This document shows, piece by piece, positions 28,864 to 38,342 of a stretch of DNA of 64,000 nt. Where the stretch lies: NCBI RefSeq assembly GCF_009791395.1, contig NZ_WSZK01000005.1, positions 20,825 through 84,824 of the forward strand. Reading direction: 5' to 3'. Below the pieces are notes generated by a model. The model had not been told where the DNA came from. It did no database searches and saw only the letters and a program-made list of their open reading frames with translations. The first letter of the stretch is position 1. Every line of letters starts with the position of its first letter. The position numbers and the translations under genes are program-made. The stretch comes from Halomarina oriensis. GTDB lineage: Archaea > Halobacteriota > Halobacteria > Halobacteriales > Haloarculaceae.

Positions 28864-29124
28864 GGACGGTACCTCGCTCCGGTCGGGAACGACACGTTGC
28901 CGGTAAGGTTCATACCGAATCATCCGGTCCTGGTGGCATTGTAATAGCCAGCCTATACGTCCGCTCGCCGCGCGCGTCTCGAAACCAACCGTCCCAAACT
29001 GTCGGTTAACCGTGTCACCACTCAACCCACCCCGCCGACGGCCGGGCCGGAGAGCCGCCGTCGGTACCGCAGTAGGTGTGTCAGAGAGTGTCTAACTTAG
29101 ACCGATCCCGTCGTCGCTCCGAGT

Positions 29125-29331
29125 ATGGTACGCCCGGTCGATCTCGACGCGCTGGTGACGTTCGCGGCTATCGTCCTCTGTGGAGCCATCGTCGTGCCGC
29201 TGTTGGCGCTGTCGGTGGTCGACGGACTGCTGGTCCTCTCGGCGTGGGTCGTGAGTCTCGTCGTCTCGTCGGCCGCGGCCCTCGCCGTGGCTCGTCGACC
29301 GACGGTTTCGACGCCGTCAGAGCGAGCGTGA
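29125..29331 (+). CDS. small two-helix membrane protein
   Basis: The 68-residue protein has two hydrophobic segments (residues 9-31 and 34-55) and a short polar tail. Third positions are strongly G/C, supporting coding. It has no recognised family and is isolated between two minus-strand genes. Confidence 0.55.
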   Translation: MVRPVDLDALVTFAAIVLCGAIVVPLLALSVVDGLLVLSAWVVSLVVSSAAALAVARRPTVSTPSERA

Positions 29332-29417
29332 GCAGTGGGACGTGCGCGGCGAGAGTCGAACGGTGATGTATCGAAGCGTGGACGAGTGAGACGGTCGGGG
29401 GGAGACCCGTGGCGGCG

Positions 29418-29813
29418 TCACTCCGGTGCGCCGAACTCGACGCCGCCGCCCGACGTGACCGTCACCTGCACCGTCGACATCTCGCTCACCGACCACTCGT
29501 AGGTCTGTGCGTCCTCGGTGCTGACCTGGACCGTGAGCGTCGCCGTCTCCGGTGCCTCGCTGGTGAAGACGTTCTCGATGGTCCGGGAGGCGCTGTCGCC
29601 GGACAGCGCGAGGTTGACCGTCTCCTCTTCGAGGTACGTCTCGCCGCCGCCGCTGACCGAGACGGTGACCTGTCGTGGCATCGCGTCGGTGTTCCGTATC
29701 CGGATCGTCCCCGTCCCGCTCTCCTCACCACCGCCACCGCCGCCGAGCGCCGAACAGCCTGCGAGCGTCGTGGCTGCCCCGGCCAGTCCGGCGAGAAAGA
29801 CGCGTCGTTGCAT
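29418..29813 (-). CDS. small secreted lipoprotein
   Basis: The ATG at 29813 gives a 131-residue protein with MQRRVFLAGLAGAATTLAGC, a Tat-type or Sec signal with lipobox ending at Cys20. A Gly-rich linker and a beta-rich domain of about 95 residues follow (TIRIRNTDAMPRQVTVSV). The domain resembles small immunoglobulin-like haloarchaeal lipoproteins. Function unknown. Confidence 0.75.
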   Translation of the reverse strand: MQRRVFLAGLAGAATTLAGCSALGGGGGGEESGTGTIRIRNTDAMPRQVTVSVSGGGETYLEEETVNLALSGDSASRTIENVFTSEAPETATLTVQVSTEDAQTYEWSVSEMSTVQVTVTSGGGVEFGAPE

Positions 29814-29871
29814 GTGACAATCGCACGAGCGAGAGTTGATAAGTGTTCTCATACCCCGCTCGGAGGGACGC

Positions 29872-31386
29872 TCAGATACCCTGTCTGAACTGGCGGAGGA
29901 GGTCGTTCAGCCCGAACTCGAACTGCCACTCCAGCACGTAGAGCACCGCCGGGTAGACGACGGCACCGACGACCACGCCGACGACGAACCCGACCGGCTG
30001 ACTACCCAGTTCCGCGATGACCGTCTCCTGTGCGGCGTAGGCGACAGCGCCCATCACGACGCTCGCGACGGCGGGGTACGCCGGGACGAGCACGAGCGTC
30101 CGGACCCGTTCGTCGATGAGTCGTCTGACGAGGTAGACCGCCGGCGGGAGGTACGCCGCTCCCGAGAGGACGACGGCGATGGCCGCCCCGGTCAGGCCGT
30201 AGTCGAGGACGACGACGAGCGGGTAGACGGTGATGGCGAGCGTGACCAGCGTCACGACCTGGAGTTTCGTCATGAGGTCGGGTCGGCCGAGCGCTTTGAA
30301 CAGCGGCGCGGCCGGCGTCCGGACCGACCGCAGGATGCCGTAGACGGTCAGCACCTGCATCGGGACCACCATCGGAGCCCACTGGCTGCCGAGGAACGTT
30401 GCGACGAACGGCTCGGCGACGACGATGATACCCACGCCGAGCGGGAACGACACCAGCGTCGAGAGCCGGAGCGTCCGTCTGAACCCGTTTCTGACCGCCG
30501 GGATGTCGTCTTGGATCTTCGAGTACGCGGGCATGACGACCTGTGAGATGGTCTGTGCCACCTCCGTCGCGGGTGCGTTCGACAGCCGGTAGGCGAGCTG
30601 GTAGTACCCCAGCGCCTGCGTGCCGAGCCACCGTCCGACCAGCACGTCGTCACCCTCGCCGTAGAGATACGAGAGCATCCCCGCGCCCATCAGCCACTTC
30701 CCGTAGCTGACGAGTTCGCGTGCCTTGCCCATCTCGAACGACGGGCGGAACAGACGGTCGGCGACCAGATACGAGACGACGAGCTGGGCGGTGTAGCCGG
30801 CGACGTAGCCGACGGCCAGCGCGTACGCCGTCTCGGCGACGAACACCGCGTAGCCGATGGAGACGACGACGCGCGTCCCGGTTCGGGCGACGACCAGCCC
30901 GAACTGCTTGTGGAACTGGAGGTCCTTCTGGAAGTAGACGATGGCGGGGTTCTGGAGGCCACGCGCGATGGGACCGAGCGCGATGAGGTAGATGAGCGGG
31001 ACGACCTTGCCGGGGTCCTCGCGGAAGAACTCCGCGATGAACGGCGCGGCGACGACGGCGATCCCCGCGATGAGGAGCCCTCGGAGGAGCTGGAGCACCC
31101 AGACGGTGCCGAAGTAGTCGTCGACGACGGCCTCCGAACGCTGGATGAGTGCCTCGTCGAGCCCGAGCTGTGAGAACCGTGTGAGCCCGGCGATGACGAG
31201 GAGCGCGATGCCCATCAGCCCGAACTCCTCGGGGGACAGCAGTCGCGCCAGGATGACAAGCATCACGAGCTGGAGCGCCCGGACGCCGCCGTTCGTCAGC
31301 CCGAGCCAGATACCGCCACGGACCGTCTGTGAGGCGAGCGAGCCACCCGAGGAGACCAGCCGACTGAGGAGTGAGCGGAGCCCCAT
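29872..31386 (-). CDS. polysaccharide flippase (Wzx-like, MOP superfamily), copy 1
   Basis: The 504-residue protein has about 14 transmembrane helices and Wzx/RfbX-type features: TVRGGIWLGLTNGGVRALQL at residues 21-40, PAIVYFQKDLQFHKQFG near residue 144, and ALGYYQLAYRLSNAPATEV near residue 263. It would move lipid-linked glycans across the membrane. Three bases separate it from the paralog upstream, so both are made from one transcript. Confidence 0.9.
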   Translation of the reverse strand: MGLRSLLSRLVSSGGSLASQTVRGGIWLGLTNGGVRALQLVMLVILARLLSPEEFGLMGIALLVIAGLTRFSQLGLDEALIQRSEAVVDDYFGTVWVLQLLRGLLIAGIAVVAAPFIAEFFREDPGKVVPLIYLIALGPIARGLQNPAIVYFQKDLQFHKQFGLVVARTGTRVVVSIGYAVFVAETAYALAVGYVAGYTAQLVVSYLVADRLFRPSFEMGKARELVSYGKWLMGAGMLSYLYGEGDDVLVGRWLGTQALGYYQLAYRLSNAPATEVAQTISQVVMPAYSKIQDDIPAVRNGFRRTLRLSTLVSFPLGVGIIVVAEPFVATFLGSQWAPMVVPMQVLTVYGILRSVRTPAAPLFKALGRPDLMTKLQVVTLVTLAITVYPLVVVLDYGLTGAAIAVVLSGAAYLPPAVYLVRRLIDERVRTLVLVPAYPAVASVVMGAVAYAAQETVIAELGSQPVGFVVGVVVGAVVYPAVLYVLEWQFEFGLNDLLRQFRQGI

Positions 31387-31389
31387 CTG

Positions 31390-32943
31390 TCACCCCGCCA
31401 TGGACGCGACCATCGTTCTGACGTTCCGGCCCACACCCCAGCCGAAACGGTCGAGCACGAGCACGGCACCGGCGTAGACCACCGCTCCGAGGGCAGCGAG
31501 GACGACGAACTCGGCGACGGGAGCGACGTCGAGCATCCGGTCGGCGGCGATGACCGCCGCCGCCATCCCGACGCTCCCGACCAGCGGGTAGGCCACGTCA
31601 CGCAGGATGCGCGTGTAGCTCGTCTCGACGATTCGAGCGGCGTAGAACACGTCTATCTCCATCATCGGGAACAGCTGGACGCCGAGGATGACCAGCGCGG
31701 CTCCCTCGTAGCCGGTCAGTCCGTACGGGAGCCCGCCGTTGCTGGCCTGCCAGAGCACGACCGGGAGGCCGAGACCGAGCAGGAGCACGCGGACCGTCGA
31801 GAACTTGGCGATGAGGTCGGGACGGCCCGTCGCCTTGAACACCGGCCCGAACGTCGCCACCGCCGAGCGCGTCAGCCCGAAGATAGCGAGAATCTGCATC
31901 GTCAGCACCATCGCCTCGTACTCCGGAGCGAGGAAGGCGTCGACGAACGCGGGCGTGATGGCGAAGATACCCATGGCGAGCGGAAACGAGAGGAACGTCG
32001 TCATCTGGAGGGTACGGTGGAAGCCCTCCCGGAGCGCCTTCGTGTTGTCCTGGACCTTCGAGTACGCCGGGAACGCGACCCCCGAGATGACGTGTGTGAC
32101 CTCGGTGGCGGGCGCGTTCGAGAACCGGTAAGCCAGCTGGTAGTACCCCAGCGCGAGCGGGCCGAGGAAGCCGCTGACGAGCAGGTCGTCGCCCTCGCTG
32201 TAGAGGAAGTAGAGGATGGAGTTGGCGGTGAGCCACTTCCCGTAGCTGATCATACTGCGGGCGGACGGGACGTCGAACGAGACGCTCGGACGGTAGTCGT
32301 GCAGGAGGTACGACGCCAGCATGCGGACGAAGTCGCTGGCGACGAACGCGAGGACGAGCGCCATCGCCGTCTCCGAGACGAGGTAGGCGTAGCCGATGGC
32401 GACGCCGAACTGGACGACCGACCCGGACATGGAGTAGAAGAACTGCTTGTGGAACTGGAGGTCCTTCTGGAAGTAGACGATGCCGGGGTTGGCGAGGCCG
32501 ACGAACAGTTGGCCGAGGCCGATGACCTGGATGAGGACGGCCGCGCGGCCGGCGGTGGCGGCGTCCCCGCTGACCAGGAGGCCGGCGAACGGGTGGGCGA
32601 TGACGACGAGCGTCAGCGCGATGAACGACGTGCGAGCGATGTCGAGCAGCCACGCCGTGTTCAGCATGTGGTCGACGTTCTCCTCGCGGTCGTAGATGAG
32701 CGACTGATTGAGTCCGAGTTGCGAGAACCGCTTGACGCCGCTCATGACGACGAGCGCGATACCGAACAGCCCGAGTTCGGCGGCCCCCAGCAGGTTCGCC
32801 AGGATGATCATCAGCACCAACTGGAGCATCCGGTCGGAGACGTTGAGCGCCGCGACCCACATTCCGCCCTTGACCGTGCGTTCGGTCAGCCCGTCGCCGG
32901 GAGAGAGCACACTGCGAACGAGACGAGCGAGACGACGTATCAT
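31390..32943 (-). CDS. polysaccharide flippase (Wzx-like, MOP superfamily), copy 2
   Basis: This 517-residue paralog of the gene at 29872 shares long blocks such as GIVYFQKDLQFHKQFF, GYYQLAYRFSNAPATEV and PAYSKVQDN. The ATG at 32943 gives MIRRLARLVRSVL, which lines up with the paralog's N-terminus. An in-frame ATG at 32988 would add 15 residues and sits only 15 bases after the promoter-like element at 33003, so the later start is favoured. The duplication suggests either two export substrates or a heteromeric or redundant pair. Confidence 0.88.
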   Translation of the reverse strand: MIRRLARLVRSVLSPGDGLTERTVKGGMWVAALNVSDRMLQLVLMIILANLLGAAELGLFGIALVVMSGVKRFSQLGLNQSLIYDREENVDHMLNTAWLLDIARTSFIALTLVVIAHPFAGLLVSGDAATAGRAAVLIQVIGLGQLFVGLANPGIVYFQKDLQFHKQFFYSMSGSVVQFGVAIGYAYLVSETAMALVLAFVASDFVRMLASYLLHDYRPSVSFDVPSARSMISYGKWLTANSILYFLYSEGDDLLVSGFLGPLALGYYQLAYRFSNAPATEVTHVISGVAFPAYSKVQDNTKALREGFHRTLQMTTFLSFPLAMGIFAITPAFVDAFLAPEYEAMVLTMQILAIFGLTRSAVATFGPVFKATGRPDLIAKFSTVRVLLLGLGLPVVLWQASNGGLPYGLTGYEGAALVILGVQLFPMMEIDVFYAARIVETSYTRILRDVAYPLVGSVGMAAAVIAADRMLDVAPVAEFVVLAALGAVVYAGAVLVLDRFGWGVGRNVRTMVASMAG

Positions 32944-33002
32944 CCCCACATCGTCCCTTTCGTGCCGTACGTACCAGTCATTGTCCATCAGTTCGCCCAG
33001 CC

Positions 33003-33014
33003 GGCCATTGTTAT
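33003..33014 (-). promoter_or_regulatory. ATAACAATGGCC promoter element of the flippase operon
   Basis: The element lies 60 bases before the chosen start at 32943 and reads on the minus strand. Confidence 0.45.
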
Positions 33015-33112
33015 ACCACTCCTAAGACCGTCCCGTCCGACGGAGTGGTATCGGACTCACACGGGGACAGGGGCTACCTAACCAAGTCGCCGGGGCCGCT
33101 GAGTTCGAACCG

Positions 33113-34066
33113 ATGAGCGACGAGGCACCGCTGGTGAGCGTGGTCGTCCCGACGTACGGCCGCCCCGAGTACCTCACGGAGGCCGTCGAGAGCGTCCTCG
33201 GTCAGACCTACGACCACGTCGAAGTGGTCGTCGTCGACGACTGCTCGCCCGACCCCGTCGAACCGCAGGTGGCCGGTGTCGACCCCGGCGGTCGTCGGCT
33301 CCGTGTCGTCCGTCACGAGGAGAACCGGGGAGCGAGCGCCGCCCGGACGACGGGCATCGAAGAGAGCGACGGCGCGTTCGTCGCGTTCATCGACGACGAC
33401 GACGTCTGGCTCCCCGAGAAGGTCGAGCGACAGCTCGCGGCGTTCGAGGACCCCGAGGTGGGCGTGGTCGCCACCGGCCTGCGCTACGAGGTCGGGGGCG
33501 AGACGTCGAACGTGCTCCGTCCGACCCTCTCGGGTGACGCGACGCTCAACCTGCTCTACGGCGAGCCGTTCGGGACGTTCTCGACGCTGATGGTCCGGCG
33601 CGAGGTGGTCGAGGCGGCGGGAACCCCCGACGAGCGGTTCCCGTGCTGGCAGGACCGCGAGTGGCCGATTCGACTCTCACGGCACTGTCTGGTCGACTCC
33701 ATCGCCGACCCGCTGGTCGTCCACCGGATGGGCGACCACGGACAGATCACCGACGACTTCGAGGCGAAACGCGACGTGGCCTACCCGCTGTTCGTCGAGA
33801 CGTTCCGTCCGCTGGCGGCGGAGTACGGTCCCGAGGCCGAGCGGAAACTCGTCTCCACGCGGGCGAACGTCGTCGGGATGTCGGCGCTCAAAGTCGGCAA
33901 CCACGCCGACGCGTGCCGGTTCGCACGGCGGGCGCTTCGGGCGAACCCGGCCAGCGGACAGGCCTACCTGATACTGCTGCTCTCGCTCGGGGGACGACCG
34001 CTCTTTCGGACCCTCCAGCGGGCGAAGCGAGCGGTCGTCGAGCGGCGGAAGACCGGTACACTGTGA
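33113..34066 (+). CDS. family 2 glycosyltransferase
   Basis: The 317-residue GT-A enzyme has VSVVVPTYGRPEYLTEA near residue 8, FIDDDDVWLPEKV near residue 93 (metal-binding Asp cluster) and a CWQDREW segment near residue 182 with the likely catalytic Asp. The C-terminus is helical, with no membrane span. It is divergent from the flippase operon across 170 bases and precedes the phosphatase-fold gene and GT4, all on the plus strand. Confidence 0.87.
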   Translation: MSDEAPLVSVVVPTYGRPEYLTEAVESVLGQTYDHVEVVVVDDCSPDPVEPQVAGVDPGGRRLRVVRHEENRGASAARTTGIEESDGAFVAFIDDDDVWLPEKVERQLAAFEDPEVGVVATGLRYEVGGETSNVLRPTLSGDATLNLLYGEPFGTFSTLMVRREVVEAAGTPDERFPCWQDREWPIRLSRHCLVDSIADPLVVHRMGDHGQITDDFEAKRDVAYPLFVETFRPLAAEYGPEAERKLVSTRANVVGMSALKVGNHADACRFARRALRANPASGQAYLILLLSLGGRPLFRTLQRAKRAVVERRKTGTL

Positions 34067-34099
34067 CGGCGAACGGCCTCGACGAGCAGTAGAGAACTC

Positions 34100-34110
34100 A
34101 TAACTATGCC
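34100..34110 (+). promoter_or_regulatory. ATAACTATGCC promoter element of the 34133 gene
   Basis: The element ends 23 bases before the ATG at 34133. It contains an ATG at 34106 that opens the same frame, but that ATG is part of the element, which argues for the later start. Confidence 0.5.
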
Positions 34111-34132
34111 GCCGGACGGTTTCGTGAGAACC

Positions 34133-35035
34133 ATGTACTCGCTCTCTCAGGTTCGCCGAGCACTCGATGCGCCCTCGCTCATCCCCGAGGAGTTCAACCG
34201 ACTCGCCTACCGACGGCTCAACCGCTGGTCGTACAACGAGGAGGGCGTCGACCTGTTCGAGGAGGACTGGGACAACCTGCTCATCCTCGACGCGTGTCGC
34301 CACGACATGTTCTGTGAGCGCAACGACCTCCCCGGCCGGACCGAGTCGCGTATCTCCCGCGGGTCGGGGACCTGGGAGTTCCTCCAGGCGAACTTCGCGG
34401 AGCGTGACCTGACCGACACCGTCTACGTCACCGCGAGTCCGATGCTCCACCGCAACAAGTCCGAACTCAACACGAGCCTCCACGCCGTCGTCAACGTCTG
34501 GCAGGAGGACGGCTGGGACGACGACCTGCGGACCGTCATGCCCGAGACGCTCGGGGAGTACGCCCGCGAGGCCGCCGAGCGCTACCCGAACAAGCGCCTC
34601 ATCGTCCACTACCTCCAGCCCCACTACCCGTTCATCGGGCCGACGGGCCGCGAGCACTTCGACATCGACACGCTCGCCATCTGGGCGGAGAAGCGTGCCG
34701 GCAACCTCGACATCCCCGACGAGTACTTCGTGAAGGGTACCGAGGAGAGCCTCGACATCGTCCTCGACCACGTCTCGGAGCTGCTCGACGACCTGGAGGG
34801 ACGTACCGTCGTCACCGCCGACCACGGCCAGGCGTTCGGCGAACGGGCGTTCCCGCTACCGATCAGGATGTACGGCCACCCGCTCGGCTCGTACCTCGAC
34901 GAACTGGTCCGCGTCCCGTGGCACGTCTACGACAACGGCCCGCGCCGCGAGATAACGAAGGAGGAGCCGGTCGCTACCGAGGACGTCGACCACGACGTCG
35001 TCGAGGACCGGCTCAAACAGCTGGGCTACGTCTGA
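34133..35035 (+). CDS. alkaline-phosphatase-superfamily protein, glycan-locus subfamily
   Basis: The 300-residue soluble protein has the sulfatase/phosphatase metal framework: LLILDACRHDMF near residue 44 (first Asp), SRGSGTWEFL near residue 70 (Thr as likely nucleophile), YLQPHYPFIGPTG near residue 162, TVVTADHGQAFGE near residue 225 (Asp-His pair) and a late GHP. It lacks the CxPSR formylglycine signature, so it should not be a sulfatase; phosphoryl or phosphodiester chemistry on a glycan or lipid carrier is more likely. A paralog lies at 38343. No signal peptide is seen. Confidence 0.75.
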   Translation: MYSLSQVRRALDAPSLIPEEFNRLAYRRLNRWSYNEEGVDLFEEDWDNLLILDACRHDMFCERNDLPGRTESRISRGSGTWEFLQANFAERDLTDTVYVTASPMLHRNKSELNTSLHAVVNVWQEDGWDDDLRTVMPETLGEYAREAAERYPNKRLIVHYLQPHYPFIGPTGREHFDIDTLAIWAEKRAGNLDIPDEYFVKGTEESLDIVLDHVSELLDDLEGRTVVTADHGQAFGERAFPLPIRMYGHPLGSYLDELVRVPWHVYDNGPRREITKEEPVATEDVDHDVVEDRLKQLGYV

Positions 35036-35140
35036 ACCGGGCCGGACCGACGAGAGCGATAGCACACGATTCTTTTCTCCGACGACCCGCGACGCGCTTC
35101 GGCCACACACAGCGACCCGCTTTCGCCACATAGCGCGCGG

Positions 35141-35152
35141 ATAACAAAGCCC
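35141..35152 (+). promoter_or_regulatory. ATAACAAAGCCC promoter element of the GT4 gene
   Basis: Best-conserved form of the element, ending 24 bases before the ATG at 35176. Confidence 0.55.
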
Positions 35153-35175
35153 GTCTCCGCCGAATCGAGGGACGA

Positions 35176-36291
35176 ATGTCGAAGCAGGACGTCGAACCGC
35201 CCGACGAGCGCGTGGTTCGACCTTCGGTGCTGGTCGTCTACTCGGTGAAGAACCTCGGGAAGATAGCCCGTCACGTCGGCCCGCTGACCCGGTCGGCGGA
35301 CGTGACGATGGTGTGTGTCGACGGCGACGAGAGCGTCGACGGTGTCGAGTACGTCACCGTCCCGGACGTCGGCTACCGGCCGCTGACACTCTTGTTGATG
35401 GCGTTCGCGGCGCTGGTCACCGCCCTCCGGGGCCGTGGCCGGTACGACGCCGTCGCCTCGTTCTCGCTGTTACCCAACGGCGTCGTCGCCCTGCTCGCCG
35501 GGCGACTCGCGGACGCACCGACCCACCTCGGAATCATCGGTATCGACCTCGACGTCCACGCGACCGCTCGGTACGGGCCGCTCGTCCGCTGGCTGGTCCG
35601 GCGGTTCGACGCCGTCACCGTCCCCGGCGAACCGTTCCGTGACCGACTCGCCGAACTCGGCGTCCCCCGCCGGCGCTCGTTCCGACTCGTCAACCCCATC
35701 GACGCCGACCGGTTCCGACCCGCACCCGACGAGGAGGTCGAGTACGACCTGCTGTGGATCGGTCGGTTCGACCCGGAGAAAGCGCCCGAGCGGTTCGTCG
35801 ACGCGCTGGCGGAACTCGACGACCGGGGGGTGCCGTTCACCGCCGTGATGGCCGGGGACGGACCACTCCGGGCGGGCGTCGAGCGACGGGTTCGAGCGGC
35901 GGGGCTGGCCGACCGGGTCGACCGACCGGGGTGGGTCGACGACCCGCTCTCACTGTACCACCGCTCGGGCGCGTTCGTCCTCACCTCCGAGCGTGACGCG
36001 CTGCCGCTGACGCTCGTCGAGGCGATGGCGACGGGGCTCCCGAGCGTCGTCCCGCCCGTCGGGAACGTCCCCGACGTGGCTCGTGACGAGGAGACGGCAC
36101 TCGTCGTCGACCCGATGACGCCCACGGCGCTCGCCGACGCGCTCGAAGCGCTCCTCGACGACGACAGCCTCCGGGAGGAACTCGGAACGAACGCCGCGAC
36201 CATCGGCGAGGAGTACTCCTACGACGGTGCGGCCGACGACTGGCGACGGGTGCTCGACGCCCTCGTGTCGCCCGCCCCGAACGATGCCTAA
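35176..36291 (+). CDS. family 4 glycosyltransferase
   Basis: The 371-residue GT-B enzyme has a variable N-terminal acceptor half and a conserved C-terminal donor half. Motifs are LLWIGRFDPEKAPERFV near residue 192, VMAGDGPLR near residue 224, and the donor-site ERDALPLTLVEAMATGLP near residue 273 (EX7E-type acidic pair, GxP loop). It transfers a sugar from a nucleotide donor in the cytoplasm. It follows the phosphatase-fold gene but has its own promoter element. Confidence 0.9.
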   Translation: MSKQDVEPPDERVVRPSVLVVYSVKNLGKIARHVGPLTRSADVTMVCVDGDESVDGVEYVTVPDVGYRPLTLLLMAFAALVTALRGRGRYDAVASFSLLPNGVVALLAGRLADAPTHLGIIGIDLDVHATARYGPLVRWLVRRFDAVTVPGEPFRDRLAELGVPRRRSFRLVNPIDADRFRPAPDEEVEYDLLWIGRFDPEKAPERFVDALAELDDRGVPFTAVMAGDGPLRAGVERRVRAAGLADRVDRPGWVDDPLSLYHRSGAFVLTSERDALPLTLVEAMATGLPSVVPPVGNVPDVARDEETALVVDPMTPTALADALEALLDDDSLREELGTNAATIGEEYSYDGAADDWRRVLDALVSPAPNDA

Positions 36292-36393
36292 TCCCTATGG
36301 GTCGGGCGCGGCGCTCACCGTGGCCGTGACCGCCTCGCACACCACTACTGTTCGGGACAATCCTTTCGAGGAAACAGTTCAGTATTGAATACA

Positions 36394-37029
36394 ATGACAG
36401 TCGTAGGGAAGTTGTCGGTGCGCGCGGAGGCGTTCGACCTCGGTCGGGCGCTCGTTGCGCAGGGTGTCCGTTTCGAACTCGAACGGACGGTGCAGTGTGA
36501 CTCCCCGCTGTCGCTGTGGGTCTGGACGAATGACACCGGCGACTACCTCGACCGGGTCCACGAGCGGACGACGGTCACGCTCGACGTGGTCGACCACGTC
36601 GACGGTGGAGTGCTCTGTACCGTCGCACGCGACCCGGAGGCGAGCGGTCCGTCGCTGTTCGACCTGTTCGCGGACGCGGGGATGACGATACTCGCCGGCG
36701 GTGGCGACGACGAACGGTGGTCGTTCGAGGTCCGAGCGGAGAACCGGGGAGACGTCGACCGATTCCAGCGGACGGCCACCGACCACGGTATCGACGTCAC
36801 GGTCGAGGGCGTCCAGCGCCTCTCCGGCCCGGCGACGATTCAGTCGGCGCTCACCGACTGCCAGCGGCAGACGCTCGTCGCCGCCTACGAGGGTGGGTAC
36901 TACGACACGCCACGACGGGCGACGCTGGCGGACTTCGGCGAGCAGTTCGACATCACGCCGCGGGCGGTGTCACAGCGGCTCCGACGCGGTGTCGGCAACC
37001 TCGTCGAGGCGACGCTCATCGTCGAGTGA
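36394..37029 (+). CDS. HTH-10 (bacterio-opsin-activator type) transcriptional regulator
   Basis: The 211-residue protein has an N-terminal ligand-type domain and a C-terminal HTH-10 domain: LTDCQRQTLVAAYEGGYYDTP (residue about 152 on, reported in part) followed by LADFGEQFDITPRAVSQRL. In-frame TTG at 36385 is the longest start, but the ATG at 36394 is favoured. Such regulators respond to oxygen, light or metabolites in haloarchaea; its target here may be the adjoining glycan genes. Confidence 0.85.
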   Translation: MTVVGKLSVRAEAFDLGRALVAQGVRFELERTVQCDSPLSLWVWTNDTGDYLDRVHERTTVTLDVVDHVDGGVLCTVARDPEASGPSLFDLFADAGMTILAGGGDDERWSFEVRAENRGDVDRFQRTATDHGIDVTVEGVQRLSGPATIQSALTDCQRQTLVAAYEGGYYDTPRRATLADFGEQFDITPRAVSQRLRRGVGNLVEATLIVE

Positions 37030-37100
37030 GACCCGCGGCGGTCGGTGGCGACGACCGGGACACGAAGCTTTGACCCTCCGGGGCGGAGTACCCCGGACGA

Positions 37101-38306
37101 ATGCGGCTCCACGGCATCCACGACGGTCGCCTGTACGCCAGTACGGCACGGACGCTCTACACCGAACAGCGCACGAACGGGAGCGACGGCGTCGGCCGGT
37201 TCGTCGCGGACGGCGACCTCCCGAATCCACGGCTCGCGGGGTGGTTCCGACGCGAACTGTTCACCGGGTCGCCGTGGCGTCTCCTCTCCCGTCTCGTCGG
37301 GCGGTTCCCGACGACGAACGTCTGGCGTGACGACGCGGTGACGCTGGCGACACTCAACCGCTGGCTCGTCGCCTCCCACGACGGCGAACGAACCTGGACG
37401 CCGGTGTACGAACTCCCCCGGTCGTCGGGGCCGATGGGAGTCCTCCCGACGGCATGCTGCCGTGACGGCGACCGTCTCCTGCTCGGGGAGTACCCGCTCG
37501 GCGCGGACACCGCCCACCTCCTCGTCTCGACGGACGACGGCCGCTCGTGGCGACGCCTGCTCGCCGTCGACGGCGTGCGCCACGTCCACAGCGTCCTCCG
37601 TGACCCGTACACCGACGACGTGTGGGTGACGACGGGTGACCGCGATTCGGAGAGTCGCCTCTGTCTCCTCCGAGACGGTGAGAAAGGGAGCGAGACAGCG
37701 TCCGAGGGGAGTGACGACGCTGGCGACGACGAGCACGACGGCCCGTGGCTGGACGTGGTCGGAACCGGCAGTCAGCGCTGGCGAGCGGTCGACCTCGCGT
37801 TCACCGAGGACGCGGTGCTGTGGGGGATGGACTGCCTCTACGCCGACGAGAACCGCATCCAGCGCCTCGACCGCGAGACGCTGGCCGAGCGCGAACCGGG
37901 CGAACGACTCGACGAGGACGCCATCGAGACGGTCGGTGTCGCCTCCGGGTCGGTGTTCTACGCCGAGACGTGGGACCACGACGGCGAGCAGTACGTCGCA
38001 CTGGTCACGGCGACGGAGACGGGCACCGACTCGACGGCCGACGGCGACCGGGCCGTCAACCGGACCGGGACGGCGGACGTGCTGGTCTCCTCGTCGGCCT
38101 CCGGGTTCGAACGCTGGGAGACGCTGGCGAGCTACCAGAAGAAACCCGCGCTGGCGGACTCGTTACCGGGCGTCGAGTCCGCGTCGGGGTACGTCTACGT
38201 CGCCGCCGACGAGCGCGGCCTGTTCGTCAACCCGTTCAACACCGCCGAGGACGACGGGAAGGTACTTCGCGTCTCATCCGAGCGGGTCGCGTCGCTGCTG
38301 GAGTGA
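37101..38306 (+). CDS. BNR/glycosidase-like beta-propeller protein
   Basis: The 401-residue protein contains Asp-box-like elements (VASHDGERTW and VSTDDGRSWRRL) and repeats with a WGMDCLYADEN segment, consistent with a six- or seven-bladed propeller of the sialidase/BNR class. An acidic Ser/Asp/Glu insert (about residues 195-215) interrupts it. No signal peptide is evident. It may bind or survey a carbohydrate in the cytoplasm; catalytic sialidase residues are not visible. Confidence 0.7.
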   Translation: MRLHGIHDGRLYASTARTLYTEQRTNGSDGVGRFVADGDLPNPRLAGWFRRELFTGSPWRLLSRLVGRFPTTNVWRDDAVTLATLNRWLVASHDGERTWTPVYELPRSSGPMGVLPTACCRDGDRLLLGEYPLGADTAHLLVSTDDGRSWRRLLAVDGVRHVHSVLRDPYTDDVWVTTGDRDSESRLCLLRDGEKGSETASEGSDDAGDDEHDGPWLDVVGTGSQRWRAVDLAFTEDAVLWGMDCLYADENRIQRLDRETLAEREPGERLDEDAIETVGVASGSVFYAETWDHDGEQYVALVTATETGTDSTADGDRAVNRTGTADVLVSSSASGFERWETLASYQKKPALADSLPGVESASGYVYVAADERGLFVNPFNTAEDDGKVLRVSSERVASLLE

Positions 38307-38342
38307 GGCGGTGTGAAACGAGAGCGCGGACCTCCGAGCGAA

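Noticed and set aside
34106..34132. Upstream ATG of the 34133 gene
   Set aside because: It lies inside the ATAACTATGCC promoter element, whose spacing to the later ATG equals that at other genes.
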